A DNA stretch of 38,598 nt from positions 1-38,598 of the forward strand of contig JAJFVH010000213.1 of NCBI GenBank assembly GCA_021371875.1, in the 5' to 3' direction. This stretch comes from Bacteroidales bacterium (GTDB lineage: Bacteria > Bacteroidota > Bacteroidia > Bacteroidales > Paludibacteraceae). Shown one piece after another: positions 8,036-16,483 of this stretch; position 1 is the stretch's first letter; every line of letters starts with the position of its first letter. The notes beneath the pieces are model-generated. The model ran no database searches. It worked only from the letters and a program-made list of their open reading frames with translations, and was not told the DNA's origin. Made by a program: the position numbers and the translations under genes.

Positions 8036-9436
8036 ATGGAAACCATAAAAAACGTATCAGTTTCTGAGGCCTCTTTTTCGGGGAGGTTGGAGGGATTCGA
8101 ACAACAATATATCGATTTATACAAACAATATCACGAGCAGATAAAACAGCATTCGGCTCCGGTGATGAACGTTTCGAGAAATGCTTCTTTTGGTCTTTTT
8201 GAACAATTGGGATTTCCTACATCGAAACTCGAGAACTACAAATACACCGACCTGAAAGAATCCTTATCGGGAGAATACGGATTGAACCTGAACCGGTTAA
8301 AAATTCCCGTAAATCCTTACGAGGTTTTCAAATGCGATGTCCCCGGCATTCATTCTTACTTGTATTTTGTGGTGAACGATGGATTTTATCCTGTAAACGA
8401 CGCTCGCAACGAAACACTTCCCGAGGGAGTAATTATCGGAAGCTTAAGCAAGATGGCTGAAGTGCATCCTGAGCTTATCGAAAATTACTATGGCAAATTA
8501 AGTTGCACAAAAAAAGATGGGTTGGTGGCTTTCAACGGCGCTTTTGCCCAGGATGGATTTTTCATGTACGTACCTCAGAACGTGCAACTCGACCGTCCGG
8601 TGCAATTGATAAATATCATGCGTTCCGATGTCGATTTTATGGCAAACAGCCACAATCTGATTATACTTGGTAAAGGAGCAAAAGCTCAATTGTTGGTCTG
8701 TGACCACACGGTTGACGATGTGCGCTTTCTCTCGAATCGGGTTACCGAGGTTTTCGTGGGCGAAAATGCCACCTACGAACACTATAAACTCGAAAACACG
8801 CACACCAGGACGACCAATCTTTCCACGCTGCTTATCGACCAACAAGCCTCATCCAACGTGCTGGGCAATATAATCACCTTGCACAACGGCGTAACGCGAA
8901 ACACGATTGAAATTGATATCGATGGCGAAAACTGCGAAACTTTACTGTGCGGAATGGTGATTGCAGATAAAAAACAACAGGTTGATAATTTTACATCCAT
9001 CATTCACAATCAACCCAATAGTAACAGCCGTGAATTATTCAAGTACGTGTTGGATGATTTGTCGAAAGGCGGATTTACCGGAAAATTATACGTGGCCAGG
9101 GATGCCCAAAAAACATCGGCATTTCAAACCAACAGGAACATTCTGTTGAATAAAAGCGCCAAAATGCGTACCAAACCGCAATTGGAAATTTATGCCGACG
9201 ATGTGAAATGTTCGCACGGGGCTACCATTGGCCAGTTGGACGAAACCGCAAAGTTTTACATGCAATCGCGCGGTATTCCCGAAAAAGAAGCCCGATTATT
9301 GCTGATGTATGCTTTTACCGGCGATGTGATTGAAAACATCCGCATCGATGCTTTACAGGACCGCATGAAGCTGTTGGTCGAAAAACGGCTTCGCGGCGAA
9401 CTTTCGAAATGCGAAGGGTGTGTGATTTGCCAGTGA
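8036..9436 (+). CDS. sufD: Fe-S cluster assembly protein SufD
   Basis: SufB paralogue and third subunit of the SufBCD scaffold complex; 466 residues. Typical blocks are KLENYKYTDL near residue 61-70, the repetitive beta-helix core, FTGKLYVARDAQKTSAFQTNRN-type sequence around 340-360, and C-terminal SHGATIGQLDETAKFYMQSRGI. Residues 12-20 (ASFSGRLEG) are encoded by an inverted class A repeat, and the recognisable family sequence starts at about EQQYIDLYKQ (residue 22). The C terminus ends in a Cys pair (CEGCVICQ). Last gene of the operon; sufS and sufU are not adjacent. Confidence 0.94.
   Translation: METIKNVSVSEASFSGRLEGFEQQYIDLYKQYHEQIKQHSAPVMNVSRNASFGLFEQLGFPTSKLENYKYTDLKESLSGEYGLNLNRLKIPVNPYEVFKCDVPGIHSYLYFVVNDGFYPVNDARNETLPEGVIIGSLSKMAEVHPELIENYYGKLSCTKKDGLVAFNGAFAQDGFFMYVPQNVQLDRPVQLINIMRSDVDFMANSHNLIILGKGAKAQLLVCDHTVDDVRFLSNRVTEVFVGENATYEHYKLENTHTRTTNLSTLLIDQQASSNVLGNIITLHNGVTRNTIEIDIDGENCETLLCGMVIADKKQQVDNFTSIIHNQPNSNSRELFKYVLDDLSKGGFTGKLYVARDAQKTSAFQTNRNILLNKSAKMRTKPQLEIYADDVKCSHGATIGQLDETAKFYMQSRGIPEKEARLLLMYAFTGDVIENIRIDALQDRMKLLVEKRLRGELSKCEGCVICQ
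8071..8094. repeat. Class A small repeat inside the sufD start
   Basis: GGGGAGGTTGGAGGG (8080-8094) is the exact reverse complement of 7001-7015. It is read in frame as GRLEG within the SufD N terminus. Confidence 0.8.
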
Positions 9437-9491
9437 CCTCTAAATCTTGAAGAGTACGCGCTACATTCGAAGATTTAAAGAAAACTATCAG

Positions 9492-9519
9492 AAGCGTAAC
9501 AACCGGGTTGCGCTTTTTT
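9492..9519 (+). terminator. Terminator of the suf operon
   Basis: AAGCGTAAC (9492-9500), six-base loop, GTTGCGCTT (9507-9515), nine pairs including one G-U, running into six T. Confidence 0.85.
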
Positions 9520-9535
9520 ATTTCAATTTTGAATT

Positions 9536-10168
9536 ATGAACCTAAGTCCCCAAATCATTAAGAAAAAACTGCTTCAACCGCTTCCCGGTTTGTCGTCGCA
9601 CCTGAAAATGGCGCCGGCATCTCGTGCCGGAGAAATAGCGCGCTTCAACGGCAACCTCCGTAATGCCCGAAAAAGCGCCGTGATGATACTTCTGTTTCAC
9701 GAGGACGAGCGCTTGAAAGTGATTCTGATCCGTCGAAGTTTTTATGTGGGCATTCATGCCGGGCAAATTGCTTTTCCGGGAGGTCGTTACGAGGAAAGCG
9801 ATGCGGATATAAAACACACCGCCTTGCGCGAAATTTATGAAGAAGTCGGGATTCCCGCCGAAAAGATTGAAGTTATCGGGCGTTTATCGGATATTTACGT
9901 GCCACCCAGCAATTTTCTGATCAGCGTTTTTGTGGGATATTTAAACGAAAAGCCCCGGTATAAAGCCGATGAGCGCGAAGTAGCCGAGATTATCGAAATT
10001 GATATGGACGACTTTTTCAGGGAAGATGTTATTCAGGAAAAAGAATTTGTAGTACCTTCGGCAAAAATTTCGGTCAATGCGCTCTATTATAAAGTTGGTA
10101 ACGTCGATTTGTGGGGTGCCAGCGCTATGGTTATGGCCGAGTTGCTGGATGTGTTAAGTGAAATCTGA
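9536..10168 (+). CDS. Nudix hydrolase, CoA pyrophosphatase-like
   Basis: Probable nucleotide-diphosphate hydrolase of the NudL/CoAse type, 210 residues. The Nudix segment runs from about residue 82 to 106 (GGRYEESDA...TALREIYEEVGI), with the metal-binding REIYEE. The HAGQIAFPGG block just before it is the extra motif of the CoA pyrophosphatase subgroup, which cleaves CoA to 3',5'-ADP and phosphopantetheine. It stands alone between the suf terminator and rluF. Substrate assignment is by subgroup motif only. Confidence 0.85.
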   Translation: MNLSPQIIKKKLLQPLPGLSSHLKMAPASRAGEIARFNGNLRNARKSAVMILLFHEDERLKVILIRRSFYVGIHAGQIAFPGGRYEESDADIKHTALREIYEEVGIPAEKIEVIGRLSDIYVPPSNFLISVFVGYLNEKPRYKADEREVAEIIEIDMDDFFREDVIQEKEFVVPSAKISVNALYYKVGNVDLWGASAMVMAELLDVLSEI

Positions 10169-10257
10169 TTTGCAATTTATTATTTGGCTTTTTTTATCTG
10201 TAATTGTGAATATTTAAAAATTCGCAAACTCTCAAACATCAAACTCTTCAAGAAGCA

Positions 10258-11253
10258 ATGTCCGAAAAAATCCGTCTCAATAAATTCATAAGCGATAGCG
10301 GCGTTTGTTCGCGCCGCGAAGCCGACAAGTATATCGAAACCGGTCATGTGACGGTGGATGGTCGCCGTGCAAAAATTGGCGATATGGTTTCGGCGCATGA
10401 TAAAGTAATACTCAATGGCAATCCCGTTGAAGCAAAAACAGGCAATGATTTTGTGTTTATGGCATTCAACAAACCTGTTGGCATTATAAGCACCACCGAA
10501 ATCGGGGTGAAAGACAGCATTATCGATTATATCGGTTATCACGAGCGCATTTTTCCTGTAGGCCGGCTGGACAAAGATTCGCAAGGTTTAATTTTTCTGA
10601 CCAACAATGGCGACATAGTAAACAAGATCCTGCGTGCCGGCAACAAACACGAAAAAGAGTACCTTGTAACCGTGAATAAGCCTGTTAGCGACGAATTTAT
10701 CCTGAAAATGGGGAGCGGAGTTCCGGTTTTGGGCGAAATGACCAAAAAATGTAAAGTAACCAAAGAATCGGCTGTTGTTTTTCGCATTGTCCTGATTCAG
10801 GGACTGAACAGGCAAATCCGTCGTATGTGCGAATATTTCGGCTACAATGTAGTGAAACTGGAACGTGTCCGCATTATGAATATCGGTCTGAAAGGATTAC
10901 CTTTAGGCGAATGGCGCATGTTGCAAGATGAAGAAATGGAGCATATAGCGGTTGCTATAGCCAATTCAACATCAATTCCCCAACCTGCTAAAGGGAGCTT
11001 TAAGAATGACGTACAAAACCTGTCCCGGCAAACAGCCGCGAAACCTGTCCCGGCAGGCAGGTACGAAGCAAACAAATCATCCGGACGCGCTCCGGTAGCT
11101 TCTACAACAAAAAAAATTGATCGGGCTACGGTTGACAATCCAAAATCACGGGAACTCAGAAACAAATCGAGCAACTCGAATGGCAGGAAAAATGGCTCAG
11201 CCAAAAACAACAAACCGTCGTCCGGCAATTTTAGCAGCAGGCGAAAGAAATAA
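10258..11253 (+). CDS. rluF: 23S rRNA pseudouridine synthase, RluF-like
   Basis: Pseudouridine synthase of the RsuA/RluB/E/F family acting on 23S rRNA. An N-terminal S4 RNA-binding domain (about residues 4-50) is followed by the catalytic domain with [18 protein letters not shown]; Asp105 is the expected nucleophile. The [10 protein letters not shown] and [15 protein letters not shown] blocks favour RluF over RsuA. From about residue 245 the protein carries a low-complexity basic tail rich in K, S, N and R. Part of this tail is coded by a 15-bp direct repeat (11016-11030 and 11041-11055). The tail may help rRNA binding. Confidence 0.88.
   Translation: MSEKIRLNKFISDSGVCSRREADKYIETGHVTVDGRRAKIGDMVSAHDKVILNGNPVEAKTGNDFVFMAFNKPVGIISTTEIGVKDSIIDYIGYHERIFPVGRLDKDSQGLIFLTNNGDIVNKILRAGNKHEKEYLVTVNKPVSDEFILKMGSGVPVLGEMTKKCKVTKESAVVFRIVLIQGLNRQIRRMCEYFGYNVVKLERVRIMNIGLKGLPLGEWRMLQDEEMEHIAVAIANSTSIPQPAKGSFKNDVQNLSRQTAAKPVPAGRYEANKSSGRAPVASTTKKIDRATVDNPKSRELRNKSSNSNGRKNGSAKNNKPSSGNFSSRRKK
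11016..11055 (+). repeat. 15-bp direct repeat in the rluF tail
   Basis: AAACCTGTCCCGGCA occurs exactly at 11016-11030 and 11041-11055. The second copy continues GGCAGGT, so CCTG-TCCCGG-CAGG can fold as a hairpin. It lies inside the low-complexity coding tail. Confidence 0.8.
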
Positions 11254-11279
11254 GGTTAATTCTAAGTAGCCATTGACGG

Positions 11280-11309
11280 AAAAAAGCGGGTATCTCTACC
11301 CGCTTTTTT
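11280..11309. terminator. Bidirectional terminator between rluF and the M48 gene
   Basis: Thirteen-pair perfect hairpin: six A plus GCGGGTA, TCTC loop, TACCCGC plus six T. It serves both convergent genes. Confidence 0.92.
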
Positions 11310-11360
11310 AAATTCACGATTTGTCTCGCCCTTACCTGCTCAGTTCAATGTTTTGGTTCT

Positions 11361-12152
11361 TTACTTCTTATAATAGCCCAAAGCCTCAGGCAACAATTCC
11401 TTCATTTTAACAATACGTTTGGTATCTGATGGGTGAGTACTCATAAATTCAAATACCGCGCCCGAACCGTCAGCCGACATTCGTTCCCAAAATGCTACCG
11501 CTTCGGTCGGGTCGTAACCGGCCATTGCCATAAAAATCAGTCCAAGCCGGTCGGCTTCGTATTCATGTTTGCGTGAATAGGGTAAAATTACGCCGACTTC
11601 AGCGCCAATGCCATACAGGATATTGATAGTTTGCCTTGTGGCAGCCGGCTTATTCGATAAAAGTATATCAGTAATCGATGCCCCGTATTGAGCAAGCATT
11701 TGCTGGCTCAATCGCTCGTTGCTGTGTTTGGCTACGGCATGTGCAATTTCATGGCCCATCACCACTGCCATTCCGGCTTCGGTTTGAGTTTTTGGTAAAA
11801 TTCCTTCGTAAAAAACCACTTTTCCACCCGGCATACAAAATGCATTTACAGTAGTGTCTTTCACCAAATTAAATTCCCACGAATAGTTGGCTGTGTCAGC
11901 TGCGAATCCGTTATTTTTAAGATAATTGACAACAGCAGAGGATATGTTGATCCCGACTTTTTTTACCAGAGATGAATTAACTGCATCTTTCGATGCCGGC
12001 ACCGAATCGATAAATTGTTTATATGCCGTAGCGCTCATTGATAAAACTTCGGCATCGGAAACTAAGAGCAATTGTTTTCGTCCGGTAATCAAAACGCTTG
12101 AGCAGGATGCCAAAAACAGTGCTGTCAAAATTAATAACGAAAATTTTTTCAT
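11361..12152 (-). CDS. M48 family metallopeptidase, lipoprotein
   Basis: Zinc protease likely anchored in the cell envelope, 263 residues. A lipoprotein signal peptide is visible: Lys-Lys start, hydrophobic stretch, lipobox LASC with Cys17. The zinc site is HEIAH (residues 134-138) with a third ligand in EYEADRLG. The domain matches the BepA/LoiP (Oma1-like) branch of M48, whose members handle misfolded outer-membrane proteins. Transcribed divergently from VanZ-dprA across a 20-bp palindrome containing two back-to-back -7 elements. Confidence 0.92.
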   Translation of the reverse strand: MKKFSLLILTALFLASCSSVLITGRKQLLLVSDAEVLSMSATAYKQFIDSVPASKDAVNSSLVKKVGINISSAVVNYLKNNGFAADTANYSWEFNLVKDTTVNAFCMPGGKVVFYEGILPKTQTEAGMAVVMGHEIAHAVAKHSNERLSQQMLAQYGASITDILLSNKPAATRQTINILYGIGAEVGVILPYSRKHEYEADRLGLIFMAMAGYDPTEAVAFWERMSADGSGAVFEFMSTHPSDTKRIVKMKELLPEALGYYKK

Positions 12153-12197
12153 AATGGTAATTTATTTGAATTAGTATTTTTTATTTATGTCCAATCA

Positions 12198-12217
12198 TTT
12201 ATCTTTGCAAAGATAAA
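12198..12217. promoter_or_regulatory. Palindrome with two back-to-back -7 elements
   Basis: TTTATCTTTG/CAAAGATAAA is a perfect 20-bp palindrome. It contains TATCTTTG on the plus strand (12200-12207, towards VanZ) and on the minus strand (12208-12215, towards the M48 gene). Neither direction has a clear -33 box. Two polymerases could not occupy both at once. Confidence 0.6.
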
Positions 12218-12305
12218 AATTCATTTTTTATTTTTAATGCTTTTTGCCTATAAAATCAATTTCTGTTTTATTCTCTTGAAATCAAACCATTAAAAATCAT
12301 CAGGA

Positions 12306-12698
12306 ATGTCAATCATCAGGAATTATTGGAAATCAACATTAACGCTACTTGCAATATTGTATCTGTCGTTTGTTCCACCTTCAGAGTTCAATGAACTGCC
12401 TCCGATAAAAATTGAGTATTTCGATAAAATTGTACATCTTTTGCTTTATTCTTTTTTTACATTTATTCTGGTAACAGATTTTAGTAAAAACAATAGGATA
12501 ATAAAAAACCGCAGAAATTATTTTATACTCTCCTGCATTGTCTTCCCCATAATTTTTGGCGGATGTGTTGAAATTGCCCAAGGCTTATGGTTTTACCCCC
12601 GCTCGGCTGAATGGATTGATTGGTTTGCCGATATTCTTGGCGTTTCAATCGGACTGAATGTCATGTATCTGTTTAAAAAAATAAATTTTAAACCATGA
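12306..12698 (+). CDS. VanZ family membrane protein
   Basis: Small integral membrane protein of 130 residues with about four transmembrane helices. The PPSEFNELPP...EYFDKIVHLLLYSFFTF segment (about residues 24-55) and the later GGCVEIAQGLWFYPRSAEWIDWFADILGVSIG region are typical of VanZ-like proteins. The biochemical role of such short VanZ proteins is not settled. Its end overlaps the dprA start by four bases (ATGA), so the two are translated from one message. Confidence 0.85.
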   Translation: MSIIRNYWKSTLTLLAILYLSFVPPSEFNELPPIKIEYFDKIVHLLLYSFFTFILVTDFSKNNRIIKNRRNYFILSCIVFPIIFGGCVEIAQGLWFYPRSAEWIDWFADILGVSIGLNVMYLFKKINFKP

Positions 12699-13813
12699 AC
12701 GACGAGAGTTTAAAATATAAAATCGGGATTACCCTGATAAAAGGAATAGGAAATAACTTAGCTAAAAACCTGATTGCTTATCTTGGAAGCGCAGAAGCCG
12801 TTTTCGGCGAAAAACAACAAAACCTGGCTAAAATACCCGGTATAGGCGATGTGCTTTCAAGAGAAATTATGAAACAGGATGTGTTGAAACGGGCTGAAGA
12901 AGAGATGGAATTTATAATTAAAAATAAAATCCAACCGTTCTATTTTACCGACCGCGATTATCCTTTCCGCCTCAAGGAATGTCCCGATTCGCCCATTATG
13001 ATTTATACCAAAGGCAATTGCAGCCTGAACAACGGGAAATTTATCGGAATTGTCGGGACGCGCAATGCCACCGAAACAGGAAAAGAAAACTGTAAAAAAC
13101 TTATTGCCGATCTTGCTCGCCTTCAATCGAATACTATCGTTGTCAGCGGTGTGGCTTATGGCATCGATATTAGCGCCCACAAAGCGGCACTCGAATATGA
13201 GCTCCCGACCATCGGTATAGTCGGCCATGGGCTCGACCGCATTTACCCGGCCGCACATCGAGCTATTGCCGTTAAAATGCTCGAAAAAGGCATGTTGCTT
13301 ACCGAATACCTGAGCCGCACCAACCCCGACCGGCAAAATTTTGTGCAACGCAACCGCATCATTGCCGGACTGTGCGATGCAACAGTAGTGGTGGAATCGG
13401 CTGTGCGTGGAGGAGCGCTGATAACTGCTGAACTGGCAAACGATTACAACCGCGATGTTTTTGCTTTTCCGGGTCGTGTAGGCGACGAATGGTCGGGCGG
13501 ATGCAATGCGTTGATTAAAAACAATAAAGCTTCGTTGATCGAATCGGCTGAAGATATTTTACGATTTATGAACTGGGAGAAACAGGATGTGTCATCCCCT
13601 TCGAATATTCAAACCACTTTATTTCTCGATCTTACCGACGAAGAGCAACAGATAGTTTCCACTTTGCGCCTGAATTCCGACGGCTTACAACTGAATGAAC
13701 TGTCCCTGAAATTAGAAAAACCAATCAGCAAAATTTCATCTCTTTTGCTCGAAATGGAATTTAAAGGCGTGGTGAAATGCCTGCCGGGGAACGTGTATCG
13801 AATAGTCAAGTAG
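12695..13813 (+). CDS. dprA: DNA processing protein DprA
   Basis: Loads RecA on incoming single-stranded DNA during transformation; 372 residues. An N-terminal helix-hairpin-helix region (about 10-55, with KIPGIGDVLSREI) precedes the Rossmann-like DprA fold with VGTRNATETG (about residue 116-125), VVSGVAYGIDISAHKAAL and the FVQRNRIIAGL block. The C terminus (from about 310) resembles a DprA winged helix. The gene is translationally coupled to vanZ. No other competence genes are in view. Confidence 0.94.
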   Translation: MNDESLKYKIGITLIKGIGNNLAKNLIAYLGSAEAVFGEKQQNLAKIPGIGDVLSREIMKQDVLKRAEEEMEFIIKNKIQPFYFTDRDYPFRLKECPDSPIMIYTKGNCSLNNGKFIGIVGTRNATETGKENCKKLIADLARLQSNTIVVSGVAYGIDISAHKAALEYELPTIGIVGHGLDRIYPAAHRAIAVKMLEKGMLLTEYLSRTNPDRQNFVQRNRIIAGLCDATVVVESAVRGGALITAELANDYNRDVFAFPGRVGDEWSGGCNALIKNNKASLIESAEDILRFMNWEKQDVSSPSNIQTTLFLDLTDEEQQIVSTLRLNSDGLQLNELSLKLEKPISKISSLLLEMEFKGVVKCLPGNVYRIVK

Positions 13814-13826
13814 GGTTTGGGAGTTT

Positions 13827-13883
13827 GTCTCGCCCCTCGCATAAAATCAAGACAGATAAAGTCGAGACACAGCGAAAGGGGAA
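13827..13883. repeat. Class B repeat downstream of dprA
   Basis: Second copy of the roughly 55-bp repeat at 7955-8009. It includes the exact shared string GTCGAGACACAGC (13861-13873). The outer ends CCCCTCGC / GCGAAAGGGG can pair imperfectly. Confidence 0.7.
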
Positions 13884-13952
13884 TAACAAGAGTGGAATAA
13901 GAATTGATAATTAACGAAGCAATTTTAACTTTTCTCCTTGGGGAGGGTGGCT

Positions 13953-14405
13953 ATGTACACCAAAGACGAAATAAAACAACTGAAGAAAGAATTTTGGGAG
14001 GGATTTGGCGTATATTGCAGCCAGGTTCCGGCTCTCAAGCGCCGTAAAAGCAAGTTTCTGCTGTACAACACCAAGATGAAAGGCGTGGAACTCAAGTTCG
14101 AGGCCACACGAGATGGGGCTTTTGTCATTCTCGAAATCAATCATCCCAATACCGAAAAACGTTTCGAACTTTACGAAAAATTCGAACAATACAAACTCAT
14201 CATGGAAAAACAATTTCCCGACGGACTAATCTGGGATTTTGCCTATGTGCGCGAATGTGGAACAGAAGTTTGCCGTATTTATACGAAAAAAACCGGCATA
14301 GACATACATCGCCGCATTCAATGGATGGAGTTTTACCAATTTATGTCCACCGAAATGATGAAACTTGAAAAGGCTTTTAAAATGATGAAAGAAGCGATGG
14401 AGTAA
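13953..14405 (+). CDS. DUF4268 family protein
   Basis: Soluble protein of 150 residues matching, from memory, DUF4268: the opening MYTKDEIKQLKKEFWEGFG is characteristic. It is rich in aromatic and charged residues, with a predicted helical C terminus (MMKLEKAFKMMKEAME). No catalytic motif is visible and the function is unknown. I start at ATG 13953 rather than the upstream TTG 13938, because the extra codons come from a class A-like repeat (about 13933-13949). Confidence 0.75.
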   Translation: MYTKDEIKQLKKEFWEGFGVYCSQVPALKRRKSKFLLYNTKMKGVELKFEATRDGAFVILEINHPNTEKRFELYEKFEQYKLIMEKQFPDGLIWDFAYVRECGTEVCRIYTKKTGIDIHRRIQWMEFYQFMSTEMMKLEKAFKMMKEAME

Positions 14406-14744
14406 TCAATTTTTGACTTTCAGTTGATAATTTGTGTATGTTTTCCTCTTTTAAATCAGGTCATCTACTTTGTAATAATTTTTGAAGGCATCCGGAATCG
14501 GATGCTCTATTATTGTGTTTTGAGTAAAAATGCAACCAAATAATTCATTCAATGCAAGGTTTTAATATCTGTAATTTTTCAAAAAGCCTGCCCTTTTGTA
14601 GTTAATAAGTTCAACTATTGAATCAGATTTAAAACTTTTAAAAACTGGCATTGTTCAATATTAAAAATTGAAGTTGCATTTACAACTTCAATTTTTCTGG
14701 AACTATTTTATAAAAACATCATTATAGAACTTATTGATATTCCA
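14406..14744. other. Gene-free spacer with two hairpins
   Basis: GCATCCG-GAAT-CGGATGC (14488-14505) is a 7-bp hairpin without a good T run, perhaps ending the DUF4268 transcript. A perfect stem at 14665-14676 / 14683-14694 (AAATTGAAGTTG / CAACTTCAATTT), extended by A and T runs to 14663-14696, looks like a bidirectional terminator. Nothing else is recognisable. Confidence 0.65.
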
Positions 14745-15306
14745 ATGGACATAATTCGAGACATTTTTCAGGGATTTGAGACAAGCTCAATTGAAAAACT
14801 AATGGCTGTGACAGAACAAAAAAACTCAGAAAAGGGGAGTTTTTTTTAAAAGAAGGACAAGTAAACTCCCAGATTGCCTTTGTCATTGAAGGAGCACTTC
14901 AATTTTTTTTGGCAAAAATGGGGACGAAATTACCACCTACCTTGCCGGACCCGGTAAAATTGCGGTTTCTTTAGCCAGTTTTTTAAATGAATTGCCCTCT
15001 AAAGAAAATATCAGGGCATTGACCGAAACTTTAATGATTGTGATTCAAAAGAACCACATCGACAGACTCAAAGAAGAAGACTCGGATTTTAAACGCTTTT
15101 ATATCGAAACTTTGGAACAACAGATAACCTGTATCGAAGAAAGTCGTTTTAATTTAATTACATTAACAGCTGAAGAACGTTACAGCAAATTGCTACAGGA
15201 TGAGTTATCCGTTTTGCAACAATTTCCGGCAAAATATTTAGCTACTACACTTGGAATTACTGAAAGGCAATTGAGCCGGATTCGAAAAAAAATTCTGAAA
15301 TTATAA
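14745..15306 (+). pseudogene. Crp/Fnr-type regulator with two frameshifts
   Basis: A cyclic-nucleotide-binding-type regulator is readable in three pieces. From ATG 14745 the reading is MDIIRDIFQGFE... up to an early TAA in a T8 run (14840-14847). A second frame then gives LKEGQVNSQIAFVIEGALQ up to a second T8 run (14903-14910). The third frame gives GKNGDEITTYLAGPGKIAV and on to the stop, including a C-terminal helix-turn-helix (LATTLGITERQLSRIRKKI). Adding one T to each run makes 564 bases, an intact 187-residue protein. Either a real double frameshift or homopolymer miscounting explains this. Confidence 0.8.
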
Positions 15307-15346
15307 TTACAGACATTTGTCCTTCGCAAAGGGATATTGATATTTA

Positions 15347-15354
15347 TATTTTTG
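15347..15354 (+). promoter_or_regulatory. -7 element before the hypothetical outer-membrane gene
   Basis: TATTTTTG, 32 bp before the ATG at 15387, fits the Bacteroidetes -7 consensus. No -33 box at the right distance. Confidence 0.5.
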
Positions 15355-15386
15355 CATCATATTAAAACTTAAAACAAGTAAATTAT

Positions 15387-15992
15387 ATGAAAACAAAAAT
15401 GATGATTATCAATGCGTTGTTAATAGTATCCTTTCTTCACGCATATTCCCAAAATGAATCTATTCACCCAACACGAAAGTGGAGGGCTTTTTGTGAGTTT
15501 GATGTTCCGATAACGGTTTTAACAGGAGGAATATCAATGAATAGCGGTATCCGTTATGAAAATTACAGACTATCATTAGGCTATGAACATTTTGATGCGC
15601 CTTCAAAAGAATTCAGTGGTACCCCCGATGGTTTTAAAATGAGGGTTGATTACATTTTCGCATTGAATTTAGATTATTTTTTTTCTAAAACTAAAGAAAG
15701 CAAAGGACTATATTCTAGGTTCATGTATCACACTAAAAGTCAATTTGTTGAAAATATTGAAACTCAGGATTCCAAAATCTTATATTCACAATTAGTTGGT
15801 GCAGAAATCGGTTACGTTTGGAAATTTTATCGTGGATTATACATAGCCCATCGCCTTGGAGCATTGTATTATCTCCAAAGTCCTCAGGGAAAGGGAAACA
15901 ACCCCCTGCTGATTGGAAATGCTTATTATGACAATCCCCGCCACAAAGTTTGGGATACATATTATTCATTTGTTGTAGGCTATACTTTTTAG
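15387..15992 (+). CDS. Hypothetical exported protein, probable small outer-membrane barrel
   Basis: I do not recognise the family. The 201-residue protein has a signal peptide (MKTKMMIINALLIVSFLHAYSQ, cleavage likely before NES). Alternating polar/aromatic strands and a final YYSFVVGYTF, ending in an aromatic residue, fit an eight-stranded outer-membrane barrel. It follows the broken Crp-type regulator by 80 bp and has its own -7 element. Function unknown. Confidence 0.65.
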   Translation: MKTKMMIINALLIVSFLHAYSQNESIHPTRKWRAFCEFDVPITVLTGGISMNSGIRYENYRLSLGYEHFDAPSKEFSGTPDGFKMRVDYIFALNLDYFFSKTKESKGLYSRFMYHTKSQFVENIETQDSKILYSQLVGAEIGYVWKFYRGLYIAHRLGALYYLQSPQGKGNNPLLIGNAYYDNPRHKVWDTYYSFVVGYTF

Positions 15993-16445
15993 AATTTATT
16001 TTTAAACAGAGCGTTTGGCAATCGGACTAACCAAAGATTATGCCTATAACAGCCATTCCTAACCAATGCCGGTTTAAGTGGTTTGTTAAGATCATTTCCC
16101 TCATTAAATTGTTTTCTACCCTTGGAATACAAGTATAACTATCAATTCTTAACGATTTATACATTCAACAATTCCCTTCAAACTAAAAAAACCTGTCAAT
16201 TCCAAAAATCAAAAGAATTGGATAACCGCTTGTTTTAAGCGTCCACCCGATTCTTTAAAAAGAAAACCTATCATCTTAATCAGGTTAGTGATTCGGGTTT
16301 TTCTGGTTCTTCATCCACATTTTTCATCCTTTTTTTGCCATAGCGCCAATTTTGGAACAAGATGTAAGGTAAATTGGGTTCAACATTCGTCCAAAAATAA
16401 GCGGTTGTTTCCAAACTTATTTGGATATAACATTGGGAATAAACA
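15993..16445. other. Gene-free spacer
   Basis: No convincing gene. Open frames on both strands at about 16280-16486 overlap each other and run into the CDGSH terminator, and their translations show no family features. The segment may be a decayed gene, but nothing identifies it. Confidence 0.5.
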
Positions 16446-16483
16446 TAAAAAAATCTGCCTTTACCTCGCAATAAAAGCAGATT
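16446..16483 (-). terminator. Terminator of the CDGSH gene
   Basis: On the minus strand AATCTGCTTTTA pairs with TAAAGGCAGATT (12 pairs, one G-U) around an 8-base loop, followed by a T run. It lies just past the CDGSH stop. Confidence 0.8.

Noticed and set aside
14992..15306. A separate 104-residue gene starting at TTG 14992
   Set aside because: The frame continues the Crp/Fnr-type coding sequence upstream; the TTG codes for Leu inside that protein.
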